Assembly: GCA_006503535.1 (NCBI GenBank)
Contig: QYRS01000017.1
Coordinates: forward strand, 372,001 to 436,000
Direction of reading: 5' to 3'
From: Arthrinium phaeospermum
Taxonomy: Eukaryota; Ascomycota; Sordariomycetes; Amphisphaeriales; Apiosporaceae
DNA: 64,000 nucleotides
Shown here piece after piece: positions 12,201 to 22,811 of the stretch. Position 1 is the first letter of the stretch, and every line of letters starts with the position of its first letter. A program made the position numbers and the translations under genes. The notes beneath the pieces are model-generated. The model did not search any database and was not told the DNA's origin. It saw nothing but the letters and a program-made list of their open reading frames with translations.

Positions 12201-14440
12201 TGCTGATCGCAGAAGTTCTCGAGCGCATCGTCCACGTGGTCCATGTATTTGGGGAATATCTGATCGGCAAATCCTTGCAGATAACACATTAGCATGGAGA
12301 GTCTTCTAGGCCGTTGAAGTCCAGGCTATATGCTTACCCTTGTTCTTGTGGCGGGAAGAGTCGAGCATGATGCACGAAGCGACCATGTAACTGAGCTCCG
12401 AGAAGATCTGCGGCGCTTGAATTCGGGGATGGTCGTTCCACAATTGTGTCATGCCCAGGGCAAGCTTCAGGATGTTGCCACCAAAGTCGGGCGGGATGGG
12501 CGAGTTCCTGAAAGATGCTTGAACAAAGTCGAAGGGGGACTCGAGAGTTTTCGCAAAATGGTTGAATGCTTCTTGGAGATAGGCGTGCATATCCTCAACG
12601 TCCAGAAGCATCCTGACCTTGTTCCGTGCTCCGCGAGCAGCAACGCAGCCCGAGAGAGTGGCCTTGTAAAGCTTCTCGACTTGCTCCGCCATCAGCTTTG
12701 GACGGCCGTCTGCTGGTAATCGAATGATCTAATATCAGTTAGATGTTAGAGCGCCAATACCTACTCAACATCGCAAGGTGCACTCACCTGGATAGTACTA
12801 TAGTAGCAGAGCACCAGATCCAAAAGGTTATCAATGGCCTTGCCACGTTCCCTCCAGAACTGCGACCATTTCTTGAACGTCTCGTTTCGATTCACCGTGT
12901 GAGCCAGGTCCTCGAGTATGGTCTCCGTGTTGAACTTGACGTCCCAGAGTTTCACGTCAATGTCATGCTCCGACGCGTTCAATGCGATAATGGCATGCGG
13001 GAGGACCGGCTGGTTGGACGACGTTTCAATTGCCGCCGCAGCCCATTTCACCAACTTCTCGAAGACATGTTCAATAGTTCTGAGGGGCCGTTAGCCATGG
13101 AACCATCAATGTTTGGGACATGAGAGCTGCTTACCTTGGGTTGCGGAGAACGAAGACAATCGTGTCGGAAAATGTGTAAAGAAGTCGTGGATACAAGTTA
13201 GTGACAGCAAACTCCCGACTTCGGGTACGCGATTCGCTGGCCCACTCCAACTCCCGCTCGGAGATGATCTTGCTCGCCTTCCTGGCTTGAGCTTCGGCCT
13301 CGGCTTCCGATTCGTTGGAGCTGTCCTTGTGCGCACGTCGCATCCTTCTGAACTTGGCACCCAACGGCTCCCGCTCACCGCCCTCCAACCCTTCACAGTC
13401 AGCGTACAGAAGAGGGCCAGGGGAGTCGCAGGTGCGCGGATCCAGATACAAATGGACATCCTCCGAAGTAGGCAAGTGTGCGCCACGGGGTCCGACGACT
13501 GGGGTCGGGAAGAATGCCGGGCCATTGAGGCCGAAATCAATCAGTAGTTTGACCAGCGTGCTCTTGCCAGCTCCCGTTTGGCCCACGAAAGACACGAGAC
13601 TCGGTGTTCTGCGATCGCGGCCGACTTCGGCCCATCTTTCCATGAAGCTGGGCTGGCTCCGGATCGGATCGGTGCTCGCCATCAAGTCGGCGAAACGCCC
13701 ATAGTCTTGGAACACGGGTGGTGCATTGTCTTCTGGGCGTTCGACACCTGTACAATAGTGAGCGAAAGTTTCCGACCGTTGCGCACAGGGACCTTACCAA
13801 ACCAGGAAGTAATCTCGTCAGCCTTATAGAGTTGTTCGCGAACCCAGTTGTCTGTCGGCGGCGACAAGACGTTTTGCACCTTCTCGGCGACATTGACATC
13901 CGTCTTTTCGTGAGGGAGGCCGCCGCGTGGGGGCTTCCGGTGCACAAACTGCCCATTCCAGCACGGGTCGCAAAACGAGGTTTCGCAAATGTTGCAATAC
14001 CACACATCTTTCCCATGTTCCTCGCACTGTTCACATTTCTTTTGGTATATGGTCTCGTTACCGGTCGCAGAAGGTGCACCTGACGCGAAAGCTTCCTCGA
14101 CCGTCGCTCGGATTGGGACGGCAGCAAGAGGCTGTGCTGTAGTCTTGGGAGGAACTGGTGGGGGTATTGCGTCGACACTGGAGCTCCTTCGACTCCTTCT
14201 TCCTGCTTGAAGGAATGTTGTCTCGGGTGGACTGATGCTCAGGGCGGGTACCGTAGGCAAAGGCGAGGAGGCGCGGGAGGTTTCGAAAACCCAGCGTTCT
14301 TGGGCATCCTCGAAGATATCAGGAGTCTCGTCAGCGTCGGTCAATTCCGAGGCTTGTCGTTGCGGAATTGAACTTTGCGTTGCTGCCGACGACCCTGAGC
14401 CTTGGTGCTGTTGCGTCGGAATAGATGAGTTCCAATTCAT
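9210..14440 (-). CDS. Multidomain zinc finger / P-loop GTPase / RING / patatin-like phospholipase
   Basis: A gene of about nine exons encoding roughly 1,550-1,600 aa; the start is the ATG at 14440. Order of parts: a Ser/Pro-rich N-terminus; a B-box-like zinc finger (CEQCEEHGKDVWYC...CDPCW); a GTPase domain with P-loop GQTGAGKST and a DxxG switch (YADCEGLEGG); a helical linker; a RING-like finger (CFCCLFGQAEHCLPCGHVLC); then a patatin domain with oxyanion loop GGGIRG, nucleophile GTSTGG (split by an intron) and catalytic Asp in YIDGAVLHNNP. A disordered tail follows. All three patatin signatures are intact, so lipid acyl hydrolysis is likely. The G domain most resembles GBP/dynamin-like GTPases, with no clear NKxD. 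Patatin effectors are known in fungal NLR-like immune proteins; a defence or self/non-self role here is inference. Exon ends inside the gene are approximate. Confidence 0.8.
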
Positions 14441-15500
14441 GGCGACTAGAACTGCTGAGCGGAGCCCCAAAAGCCCCTAACAAGTTTAATCGCTGAGAAA
14501 GCACACGCAACTGGCTTGAAGACCAAGTTGGCTAGAGAATGGGATAGCGGAAGAAACTTTCAGTAGTGACATGAGGGGAATGGTAAGCCAGAGCCAGAGT
14601 CAGAGCCCCGAGAACTTCAGCTGCACCGTCCGCGTTCCAATGGGTACAGACATCCCGGGTTTGTCTGGGTTGCCTGAGTTGGGGCCAATAAGGGGTGGGG
14701 GCTCATCCTGGATCATATGCAGTGAAGCAGTGGGGAAGCAGTAAAATGCACTGGCTCGATAACGACATAGTCAGATCGTCCAGGATCTCGGTGATGAGAT
14801 GCAGAGTGAGATTTTGGGCTCACGGCTGAGATGCAGCTACATGGGGTCTCGGCCAATTCCCATGTGAGGTTAGCGCCCTTGCAGCCTCCAGCTTACATCT
14901 TATGTACTTAAGAGGGGAAGCGCAGAGATACAACCACCATGGGAACATTTCAATTCGGAGTCCTGGTGGATCGGCGACGGGTCTCTGTTATATCGTGTTG
15001 CTTATAGTAAACCACTTCACTGCTAAGATGGTTGGTAGTTGAAATAGAGTTGCAGTTGAGTGAACTATATATTATGTTGTATCCACCGGATTGTCGGTAG
15101 ACACCCGACGACAGGAGGTTGTTCAGAGGGGCTATTTTGTTTATCTGCCCGATGCCCGGTACCTGGTGCCTGGCGTGATACGATAAGCGGGGTGCGCTGA
15201 CCTTTGGTGGGAACCAACTAAAGTGTGCGCTTCTTACCGTCTGAACTACATGTAGGTATGCATTCGGTCTTACGAACCCCCAGGGCTGACTGCTTGTCCA
15301 AATGCCTAGCCCCACAGACAAGTTTCTAGAATGATCAGGCCAGAAAGATGATCGCCAGAAGAGGGAAAATAACAATGCATTGTGCTTGAGCTGTGTTGCA
15401 CACTCCTGCTTTGTTTGCTCCGGCATCTGGATCCCGCAACAACTGCCAAATGCGACACGTTCTTTGTTTCGCATCTCGCTAATCTCCGCTTCCTTCCCGA
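14441..15500. other. Promoter of the patatin gene and spacer
   Basis: The proximal part upstream of 14440 should hold the minus-strand patatin gene promoter. A minus-strand open frame at 14950-15474 (174 codons, Ser/His-rich) has no recognisable domain and I do not call it a gene. Confidence 0.4.
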
Positions 15501-15508
15501 TATATAAG
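15501..15508 (+). promoter_or_regulatory. TATA box candidate for the 15694 gene
   Basis: TATATAAG lies about 190 nt upstream of the ATG at 15694, a suitable position for a short 5' UTR. A second TATATA at 15632-15637 is closer to the start. Which is used cannot be told from sequence. Confidence 0.35.
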
Positions 15509-15693
15509 GCAACCGGACTTTTGACTCATGAGCTGGCCCTGGTCGTTTCCGGAAAAGGGACAAATGTTGACATCACCAGATTACAGCGACACAATACCCA
15601 TCTAGACAATCCATTGTGTCTCTTACTCTTGTATATAGGTAAGAGTCGGCAAGAGGTAGGTAATACGTCACTATCAGTACCGAAAAACACAAC

Positions 15694-15996
15694 ATGCTTC
15701 TTGTTCTTATCTCCGCGGGGATTCTCGCCACCATTCTGTCCGGCTTCGTCGAGGCAGCACCCCTGAGCTTGCGCCCCTTCAACGCCACAGCCTGCTTCGA
15801 GGCAGCCAATCTCCTGCTCTTCCACCGCGATGAAAACGCGACTGCTGTGGCAGAGCCCCGCCCGACTCATACCATCAACGGCGCGGCAGGCACAGACATG
15901 ACACCCCAGGCAATTGGAGCTATTGTTGGTGGGGCACTGGGCATCTTGCTGCTTACGACGTTGCTTTGCTGGTGCGGTCGGAAGGGCAGGTGGTAG
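15694..15996 (+). CDS. Small single-pass membrane protein with signal peptide
   Basis: Single-exon, 100 aa. The first 21 residues (MLLVLISAGILATILSGFVE) form a typical signal peptide with cleavage near VEA-AP. A short lumenal or extracellular stretch follows, with candidate N-glycosylation sites NAT (twice). Next comes a Gly/Ala/Leu membrane helix (AIGAIVGGALGILLLTTLL) and a short Cys/Lys/Arg tail (CWCGRKGRW). The Gly-rich helix plus basic tail resembles small fungal plasma-membrane sensor-like or Mid2-type proteins, but there is no cytoplasmic signalling domain. It has an upstream TATA box. No family recognised; a real gene is likely. Confidence 0.6.
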   Translation: MLLVLISAGILATILSGFVEAAPLSLRPFNATACFEAANLLLFHRDENATAVAEPRPTHTINGAAGTDMTPQAIGAIVGGALGILLLTTLLCWCGRKGRW

Positions 15997-16811
15997 ATAG
16001 AGGTCAGACAACCCTTTGATCACGCGGTCGAGGCCGGAAAAAATCAGGATAGTAGTTATGATAGAACTTGCTTACTATGGAAGCGATTTACCGAGACAGA
16101 TAGAGAGCCAAGTGCCAGTAGCTTACTGAAGGTCAAGATGAGTGTGCTGCTGCCCTTCAAAGTAGCCCTAGAGATGAAAGGTTTGTGAGGAAATGGAATA
16201 TAAATATGCTTGTCTTACATGATATCAATCTCAACTTCAAGCCATCACAATCGCCTATTGACCCTTTCATATTCTGTGTGATATCACCAAAAATTTGGCG
16301 GCTGGGATTCCCAGCGTATTCGGTTCATTCTTGATTGCTTACTTCAGCGTCTGCAGCTTCTTTCAGGCATTACCAAAGCAGGCTTAGTTTGCCCCTGTCC
16401 AGCTGAACCGGAGGGGAGAACCAATAGTTCCGAGCCCCTAATGTAGAGCCCAAGTCGTTCATGAGTTATCATTCGTCTTGCCTATGCATGTCACATTCCT
16501 GGCAACTTACACATGCAGCACCCATATGATTAAAGCCGGGTCAAGCTGCAATATGCAAGAGGTACATAAGGATGGAAGAGTCGCGTTTCAAAGGTGCAGG
16601 GAAATCCGCACACCTCCCCTTCAAAATATTTTCCCTTAGGTTGTGCATTTGAAAACATTCATAATTAAACGCCATCGGATACGAAACGCGCATTGCATGT
16701 TATCGATCGAAACCAAGAATTTAGAAGCTACAGTACCCGAACGATGTGTTTCGGATTTACACAAAGGATCCGCAAGATCCTAAGCATATCTAGTAATGCT
16801 CTCAAACTGAC
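15997..16811. other. Spacer upstream of the HET gene
   Basis: AT-rich intergenic sequence with no open frame of interest. It serves as 3' flank of the small membrane protein and 5' flank of the HET gene. Confidence 0.5.
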
Positions 16812-18828
16812 ATGTTCTTTCAATTTGTTCAACCCCTAATTCTGCACACAGGAGAGCAAGAAAGCTACCCCCAGGTGGAGGAACCGGAAAGGGGTAGCAT
16901 ACACGATGCACGCACGTACAAATATGAGCCCATCACAGCAGAATCAACAACCAGAATGCTTATTCTGCACAATGGCGCCTATGAGGACGAATTGACCGGT
17001 GATCTGGAGATAGCCCCACTTGACAATTCTCCACCTTGGAAAGCTCTCTCGTATGCATGGGGCGCAACCGCCACTCATTCCAGGATCAAGATTGGTGACA
17101 GTTTCATCAAGATCAGCACCAACCTCGACAGTGCTCTACGGAGGCTTCGGCACAAGTTTTATAACGGAGCTTCGCGTGGTGTCTTCCGGTTGTGGATTGA
17201 CCAGATCTGTATTGACCAAGATAATTTGCCGGAACGAAGCCAACAGGTTCAGCTAATGTACAAGATCTACGATAAAGCTGAACGAGTTCTTGTGTGGCTC
17301 GGACCAGACAATGATAACGTCGCACAAGCAGCATTCTTCGCCCTCCGTCTGATAGCATCTTTAGACATGCCTCAGATACACCTGATACGAGATGGTCAAT
17401 CCGACACTCTTGCGCCATCGCTTGAGCACCTAAGAGCTCTCTTCAATTTACCATGGGTATGTATCTTTCCAGACCCAGCTGAACCTCCGTATTTTCAAAG
17501 TCTAAACAGATCATGCAACACATTAGTTCTCGCGCTTGTGGGTTGTACAGGAAGTGGGAACGGACACGCCAGCCGACTTCCACTGGGGTCAGGAATGTAT
17601 CAACTTTGACATACTTCATCAGGCCAGCCAAAGGCTAAGGGAGGTGCTGTTCAGACTAGCAGATGATGCCAGTATACGCTATAGGTCTCCCGCCAGACTC
17701 TATAAATCATTCGTCGAGGGTCACTCAACAGCAAGACGCATGCATGCAGACTTTGCCTATCAGCTATACCGTTTCAACAAGTCTTCTCGTAAGGAGTGCT
17801 TTGATCCAAGAGATCGTGTATTCGCCTTACTAGGACACTACTCAGCCCGCATAGGCACCGGAAGTCAGTCGATCATGCAAGCTGACTACAGCTTAGCCAA
17901 AGCTGAAGTTTACCGACAATTGGCGACTCAAGCTCTGGTCGACGCTAAATTCACATTCATACTGAATGCTGTTGAGCATATTGGCAAGCAATGCGCACCT
18001 CCCTCCGCTCACTTTTTCACAAGCATCTAATACTTAGAAGACCAGGTCACCATTCCCTCGTGGGTACCAGATTGGGATACTGTGCGATTAAGCAGTGCAT
18101 TTCCTGATTCTGATTTTGAAGGCCCTGGTGCAGGTGGCGACGTCCCCTTCGTTGCCCCGGTTATAGGACCTCAAAACACGCTTCAGATATCGGGATTCGT
18201 GTTCGACAAAGTTGATTGTCTGTCGAGGCCTTTTGAAAAGGCTGACTTTAAGCGAGACCAGCGAAGTTCCGTAGAGACGGAGCACATTCTGGTACATATA
18301 TGGCAGAAGATATGTGGTCAAGCCTCATTCGACATGCACACTGACTATAAAGTCTCGCAGTCTAGTGCACTGGTTGCGCTCCTGGACACATGTAGCGCCA
18401 GCTGGGAGTCTCCCGTTCCCATTCACAATCTCCGGGAAGACTTTAACCCAATTAAACCAGGCAGACAGGCCCGGAGTGGTATTTCCTATCTTTGTCGACT
18501 ACCGCCACCTATACCATTGAGCGGTGACATGCGTGTGTTGGGAAGTGGGTTCAGTGGAAACTACTGGAAGCTTGGTTTCGAGTCTGTCGCTTGGAAAAGG
18601 AGATTTGCAGTGACAACGGGCGGATACTACGCATTATGCCCTGGTATTGTGGAAAAGGGTGACCTCGTTGTTATCTTTGGGGGGTGCAAAACCCCCTATG
18701 TTCTCCGAGCTACAGGCAAAGACTTTCTTCTCGTGGGGGAGTGCTACGTGCATGGAGTTATGCAAGGGCAGGCCTTGTCTATGCTCGAAAAGGGGGAGAG
18801 GGTCCCACAGAACTTCAACATTCTGTGA
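16812..18828 (+). CDS. HET-domain (heterokaryon incompatibility) protein
   Basis: Three exons: 16812-17456, 17527-17983 and 18038-18828, total 1893 nt, 630 aa. The HET signatures appear in order: WKALSYAWG, LWIDQICIDQDN with YDKAERVLVWLG, and LPWFSRLWVVQEVG, the last created exactly by removing the 70-nt intron 1. Then DPRDRVFALLG and SWVPDW follow. Intron 2 (17984-18037, 54 nt) has a GC donor (GCAAGC) and a TTAG acceptor. Splicing it removes an in-frame TAA at 18028-18030 and gives VEHIEDQVTIPSWVPDW. HET proteins trigger cell death on non-self fusion. The C-terminal half is unrecognised. If intron 2 is not spliced, the gene is truncated after the HET core. Confidence 0.82.
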
Positions 18829-19182
18829 TGAGGGGCTTCTTTGAGCGAACCACATTGGAGTTTCAAGGCGTTAGCTCTCTGTGGTGCGACTTCATGGGCG
18901 ACTGAGGGCAGAATATGGCCTATATAATCCCTCCGGAGCCTTCTTTTCCTCTAGGGCCCTGGACGAGACGCAATGTAGGACTGCTGCGTTCAAATAGGAC
19001 AGTCCGCATACAATACCTTTCTGGTTGCAGATATCATCCCAAATACCTTTCATTCATCTACTCGCCAATTCAACTATCAGCAAACGCCACGTTCATCAAC
19101 GTGTCATCCGCACCTTCCCAAAATCAATCATTGTGGGGCATCGTGATCTAAACTCTGGAGGGCTTCATCCAGGACTTCTTAA
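18829..19182. other. Spacer between HET gene and APH pseudogene
   Basis: No supported coding sequence. It may contain the decayed N-terminal part of the phosphotransferase-like pseudogene, but I cannot follow its frame here. Confidence 0.4.
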
Positions 19183-19770
19183 ATGCCTTCCAGCACTAGG
19201 TCCGTCGCCAAAGCCGTAGATTTAGTGGATGAGCCCTTGAACCCAGTACTCATCCCGGACCACTCCAGCTACATGGTTGTCACGAGTCCCAGTCAGATGC
19301 ACATTGCGCAGTTCCGCGCCCAGCAGTCTAAGCTGGACATGACCGTCATAGAACTCGCCGTTGCTGTTCAATCCGGCTTCATCCTCCCATTCGGCCTCAA
19401 CCACGGCGACCTCTAATAATCCAACATCCTGGTGGACAAGGACGATGGCCGCATCACCGGCATCGTCGACTGGGCCGAGGCGGAGGTGTCTCCGTTTGGG
19501 CTCTCGCTATGGTGGTTGGAGAGCCTTCTTGGATATAGCAAAAAGCAAAATTTCCATTTCTACGACAACATCGAACAGCGGCGGGACGAATTCGGGGCTG
19601 CTGCTGCTCTCTCGGCCTAAGTGAAACATGCCATCAAGGTTGCTCGAACGGCAGGGCTGCTACTAAGCTGGTGCTTCATATATGATCAAGGTATGGCCAG
19701 ACGAGAGGTGGGAGACACCGACGCTGCCTTGGAGACGCTTTTTGCACGGGAGGGATCTAACACGAGCTGC
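19183..19770 (+). pseudogene. Aminoglycoside phosphotransferase/choline kinase-like pseudogene
   Basis: One continuous frame carries the C-terminal half of an APH-fold kinase. It has the catalytic-loop signature LNHGDL followed by SNILVDKDDG, then ITGIVDWAEAEVSPFG with the metal-binding Asp, and farther on VARTAGLLLSWCFIYDQG. Two adjacent TAA codons at 19414-19419 interrupt the motif between HGDL and SNIL, and a third stop lies at 19618-19620. No intron with sound splice sites would remove the first pair without breaking the motif. The N-terminal lobe is missing or decayed. It was probably one of the many APH-family genes of filamentous fungi and is now dead. Confidence 0.72.
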
Positions 19771-20581
19771 TTTGGGCGTTCTTCCGATGTTTCTAAGGTT
19801 ATGATGAGTACTCCTTCATTTGCACAATCACTTAGTCCGAATACACGATACTGTACAACGGACCCCATGAGAGTTCCCAACTATAAGACCGTAATGAAAG
19901 GAACATCTTGAGGACCAGAAGGTGCTGGCGTTGATGGTCGTCAAAATTGGTGGGGCCTGGAGAGCTCCACACGGCGCCGTTGAAGCCCCCACTGCCGTCG
20001 CCTAACTGCCAGGAACGGATGAAAGAAATCAGACGAAAGAGCCCTGATTGTCAATTCCAATCAGTTGACGTGATCGGCGAAGACGCAGCCTATCCAAATC
20101 AAGGGGTTGCCTGTAATCGCCAATTATGCGAACTCCCGAACTTCCCGATCGAACCGGGTCCTTATCTCTGACGATCGCCTAGGTTAGGATCGTACCTGAC
20201 AGAGACTGACGGCAAGACGGCCCCATCCCGCTTGGCCCTGGCGGCTTTCGCAAGGGTCGTCGCAATGGTCACCCCACATGACGTCGACGGCCCATAGCTA
20301 CGTCAGATCGCATTGAGACGCTACCAAGGCTTTCTTTTCCGAGTTGACGATCCCCCCACGTGAGGAAGACGATTGTTGCAAAGCAAGTCCTGCGACAAAA
20401 GCCGATTGTTCCTTCAAATAGTACCACCCTCTTGACATTAGTCTTTTTCTATTCTGTCTCAATCGCACATCTACCAAATCAAGAACCCAAAGCCAAATTT
20501 GTCTATCCGACTTCCCGAGACGATTAAACCGCAGTCCACCACACCCAAACTCAATCGCAAACCCAAAACAAACCGCACATC
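19771..20581. other. Spacer, promoter of the 20582 gene
   Basis: Short unconnected open frames only. The last 200 nt are pyrimidine-rich and CA-rich, as in fungal promoters and 5' UTRs, ahead of the ATG at 20582. Confidence 0.4.
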
Positions 20582-20936
20582 ATGTCTGCCACCATGGAAA
20601 CAGGTAGTCAAAGCACCGAGGCCCAGTAAGTCATCTTTCCCGTTTTTCCCCTCTCTTCTCATGCCAGCTCCTTCTCCAATCAAATGCGCCGTCACTGACA
20701 CCAAGTCTTTCCGCAACAGGACCATCCTCGACGAGGCCAAGCTCCAGATCGGCTCCAAGAAGGTCCCCGAGAACGAGAAGATCGCCCTCGAGGATAAAGC
20801 CGAGGCCGCCAAGGACAAGGTCGACGATGCCGTACCCAAGGGCCCCAAGAAGGCTGACGCCTCAACCGGAGGCCGCGTCCAGGTCGCCGAGACGGGCGAC
20901 TTGAAGGAGCTGCAAGCAGAGCGATACGACTCTTAA
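20582..20936 (+). CDS. Small hydrophilic, probably disordered protein
   Basis: Two exons, 20582-20625 and 20720-20936, joined across a GTAAGT...ACAG intron, give 86 aa. The protein is rich in Lys, Glu, Asp and Ala (DKAEAAKDKVDDAVPKGPKK) with no hydrophobic core, Cys or Trp, so it should be largely disordered and heat-stable, somewhat like LEA-type stress proteins. It ends LKELQAERYDS. Codon use is strongly GC-ending, in line with an expressed gene. I do not recognise a named family. Upstream in-frame ATG codons 1 and 5 (MSATMETG) are both possible starts. Confidence 0.65.
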
Positions 20937-21343
20937 AGGTTTTGTCGTTGGCTATTTATTGTCAGGGCGAAGATACAGAAGAAAAGAGGGCGCGGTGCTC
21001 GCAGAGAGTCAATTGGTCATGGTGGCGATGACTGATTGATTGTACGATATGTTGGCATAGACGGACGATGCGTCACTGCGACGCGTATTGAAAGAGGGTC
21101 AGGGCAAGTTAAACTAATGCTACGCATTACTGCCACTTCTGCAAAAGAGGGAAGGGAGGCTTGCCCAGGAGCGATTGATTGACGAAGGCAGACGATGACG
21201 AAATGATATCCATACCCCAAATGATTGGGGACTTTTACCTAGAATTCAACAGAGTTTTCCACAACCATACCTAAGCCAGTGTCTAGCGCTAACCAGCGCC
21301 GGTTCGCATCTTCTCAGCCCCTGCATATCTCTTGCACGTTCAG
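20937..21343. other. Spacer
   Basis: 3' flanks of the gene at 20582 (plus) and of the transporter pseudogene (minus). Nothing else seen. Confidence 0.5.
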
Positions 21344-22811
21344 CTACGGATTCTGTCGCGTATCTTGCAGCGGCAAGATCGGCTCCCCCATTGGCCGGCC
21401 CCGCGATGCCGTTTCCAGGGTCTTGGTCCATGTGCAGATGAATCCGCTGAGAACCCCAATCAATATCTCTGCCGCGCCCGCGCCAGTAACGAGGCTCACG
21501 AAAGAGATGATCACCAGCACCGCGACGGGCAGCTTGTTGAACGCCCCCACAATCGCATAGGTGGTCGAAGACGTGGCACGGATGTACCAGGGGGTGCAGT
21601 ACGAAATGAGGATGGCGACGAGGCCCAGGGAGCCCATGTTGGCCGCCAAATGGGTACGAATGGCCGCGAACAAGTTCCTATGTAGGTTTGGTGCTGACTA
21701 GTCTTCGGGCAAACTAGAACAGACCAAGAGGATGGGAATCGAAAGTTGTTGTAGAAAATCACTATGGGTACGAGGGACAATACATCAGCAGCAATTCAAT
21801 ACCCATTGGGCTCCTACGGAGAAGCCCCTTGCCAATGACGAACCGAAAAAGAAAGTAACAAGGCCAGGTATCTCTACCGTCGATACTCTCCAAGTCGGCT
21901 TTGGCCATGACCCTACGATTGCTCAGCGCATATGCCGCGGCGCAGATTTGTTGAGGCCCATTTAGAAGTATCCCGCATTGAGTGCCGACATGGTGACCTT
22001 GACGTCCGCCCTCCCCGCGTCTCCGGCCACGACGACACGGAGCTGAGCACCATCAGAGCGAATGACAGGAGCGCGAGCCGGGTGACTCCGTGCCCGCTGC
22101 CGCCGCCGCCAACCCCAAGCGCTTCGGCGTACGCGATGACGATGATGGCCAGGTTCTTGAAGATAATGTACACGGGCACCGAGAGGAACTGCAGCTCCTG
22201 GATGCTCGTGTGGATCATGCCCAACAGAAGTAATGACATGGAGAACCCTGGCGGCATCGGAAATCAACCAGGATTTAGGATCGGTGCGTAGGTCTAGTGG
22301 CTCAGAACGTAAAAGCCCTTGCCTTCTTGGTCTCGTAACGTTTCGAGTTCGCCATGAGGCCGAGCCCCTTCAGGACCAATATGGCGACAGTTCCTACCAT
22401 GGCCTTCTCCTCAAACACAAAACGCAAGATCCAGTCAGCAAGCCGACCGACTCAATGCCCGCCACAAACAAGGGCAAGGTCTGACAGATAACTACATACC
22501 TGGACAGCGAGGTAGAAGAAGTTTAGGTTCCACTCGTTACCCGACACGAGCCACTTGTTCACCAGCGCCATGCTGATGGACGAGAAGCAGTAGACGAGAA
22601 GCAGTAGACGAGAAGCAGTAGACGAGAAGCAGTAGACGAGAATAGCCCCCGCTGGGCTGCTCTCGATCTGGGACAACAGCATGGCCGACGACAAGGCCCT
22701 ATTTCCCAGATGAAGTTGCCGGTATCCGCCGATCGTGGAAAAGGGTTGACATGCAAATCCAGGTGGCCTGCCACATTCAACGATGGGATATGAGCTTGTG
22801 TGACCGACCAA
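21344..22811 (-). pseudogene. GDP-mannose transporter (Vrg4/Gmt1-like) pseudogene
   Basis: Minus-strand pieces in N-to-C order match the Golgi GDP-mannose/GMP antiporter: SISMALVNKWLVSGNEWNLN-FFYLAVQ, then [36 protein letters not shown] with [25 protein letters not shown], and RATSSTTYAIVGAFNKLP. They do not lie in one spliceable frame. The stretch after ALMVLSSV is frame-shifted relative to the next piece, a TAA replaces the Trp expected after NAGYF, and another shift follows at MGLN. The usual C-terminal GxLxNK-like region is replaced by diverged sequence. The N-terminal segment carries a 14-bp tandem expansion. I judge it a dead paralogue. A functional copy is expected elsewhere, as the activity is needed for mannosylation. 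Confidence 0.75.
22579..22642. repeat. 14-bp tandem repeat, four full copies plus 8 nt
   Basis: The unit GACGAGAAGCAGTA is repeated perfectly at 22579, 22593, 22607 and 22621, with a partial copy to 22642. It lies inside the first membrane segment of the transporter pseudogene. On the coding strand the three extra units add 42 nt, so the outer frame is kept while the unit is read in all three phases. Confidence 0.9.

Noticed and set aside
17971..18045. Alternative GT-AG intron (GTTGAG...CCAG, 75 nt) for the HET gene
   Set aside because: It also keeps the frame, but removes the VEH segment often seen before SWVPDW. The GC-AG choice gives a better protein. Kept as a stated alternative only.
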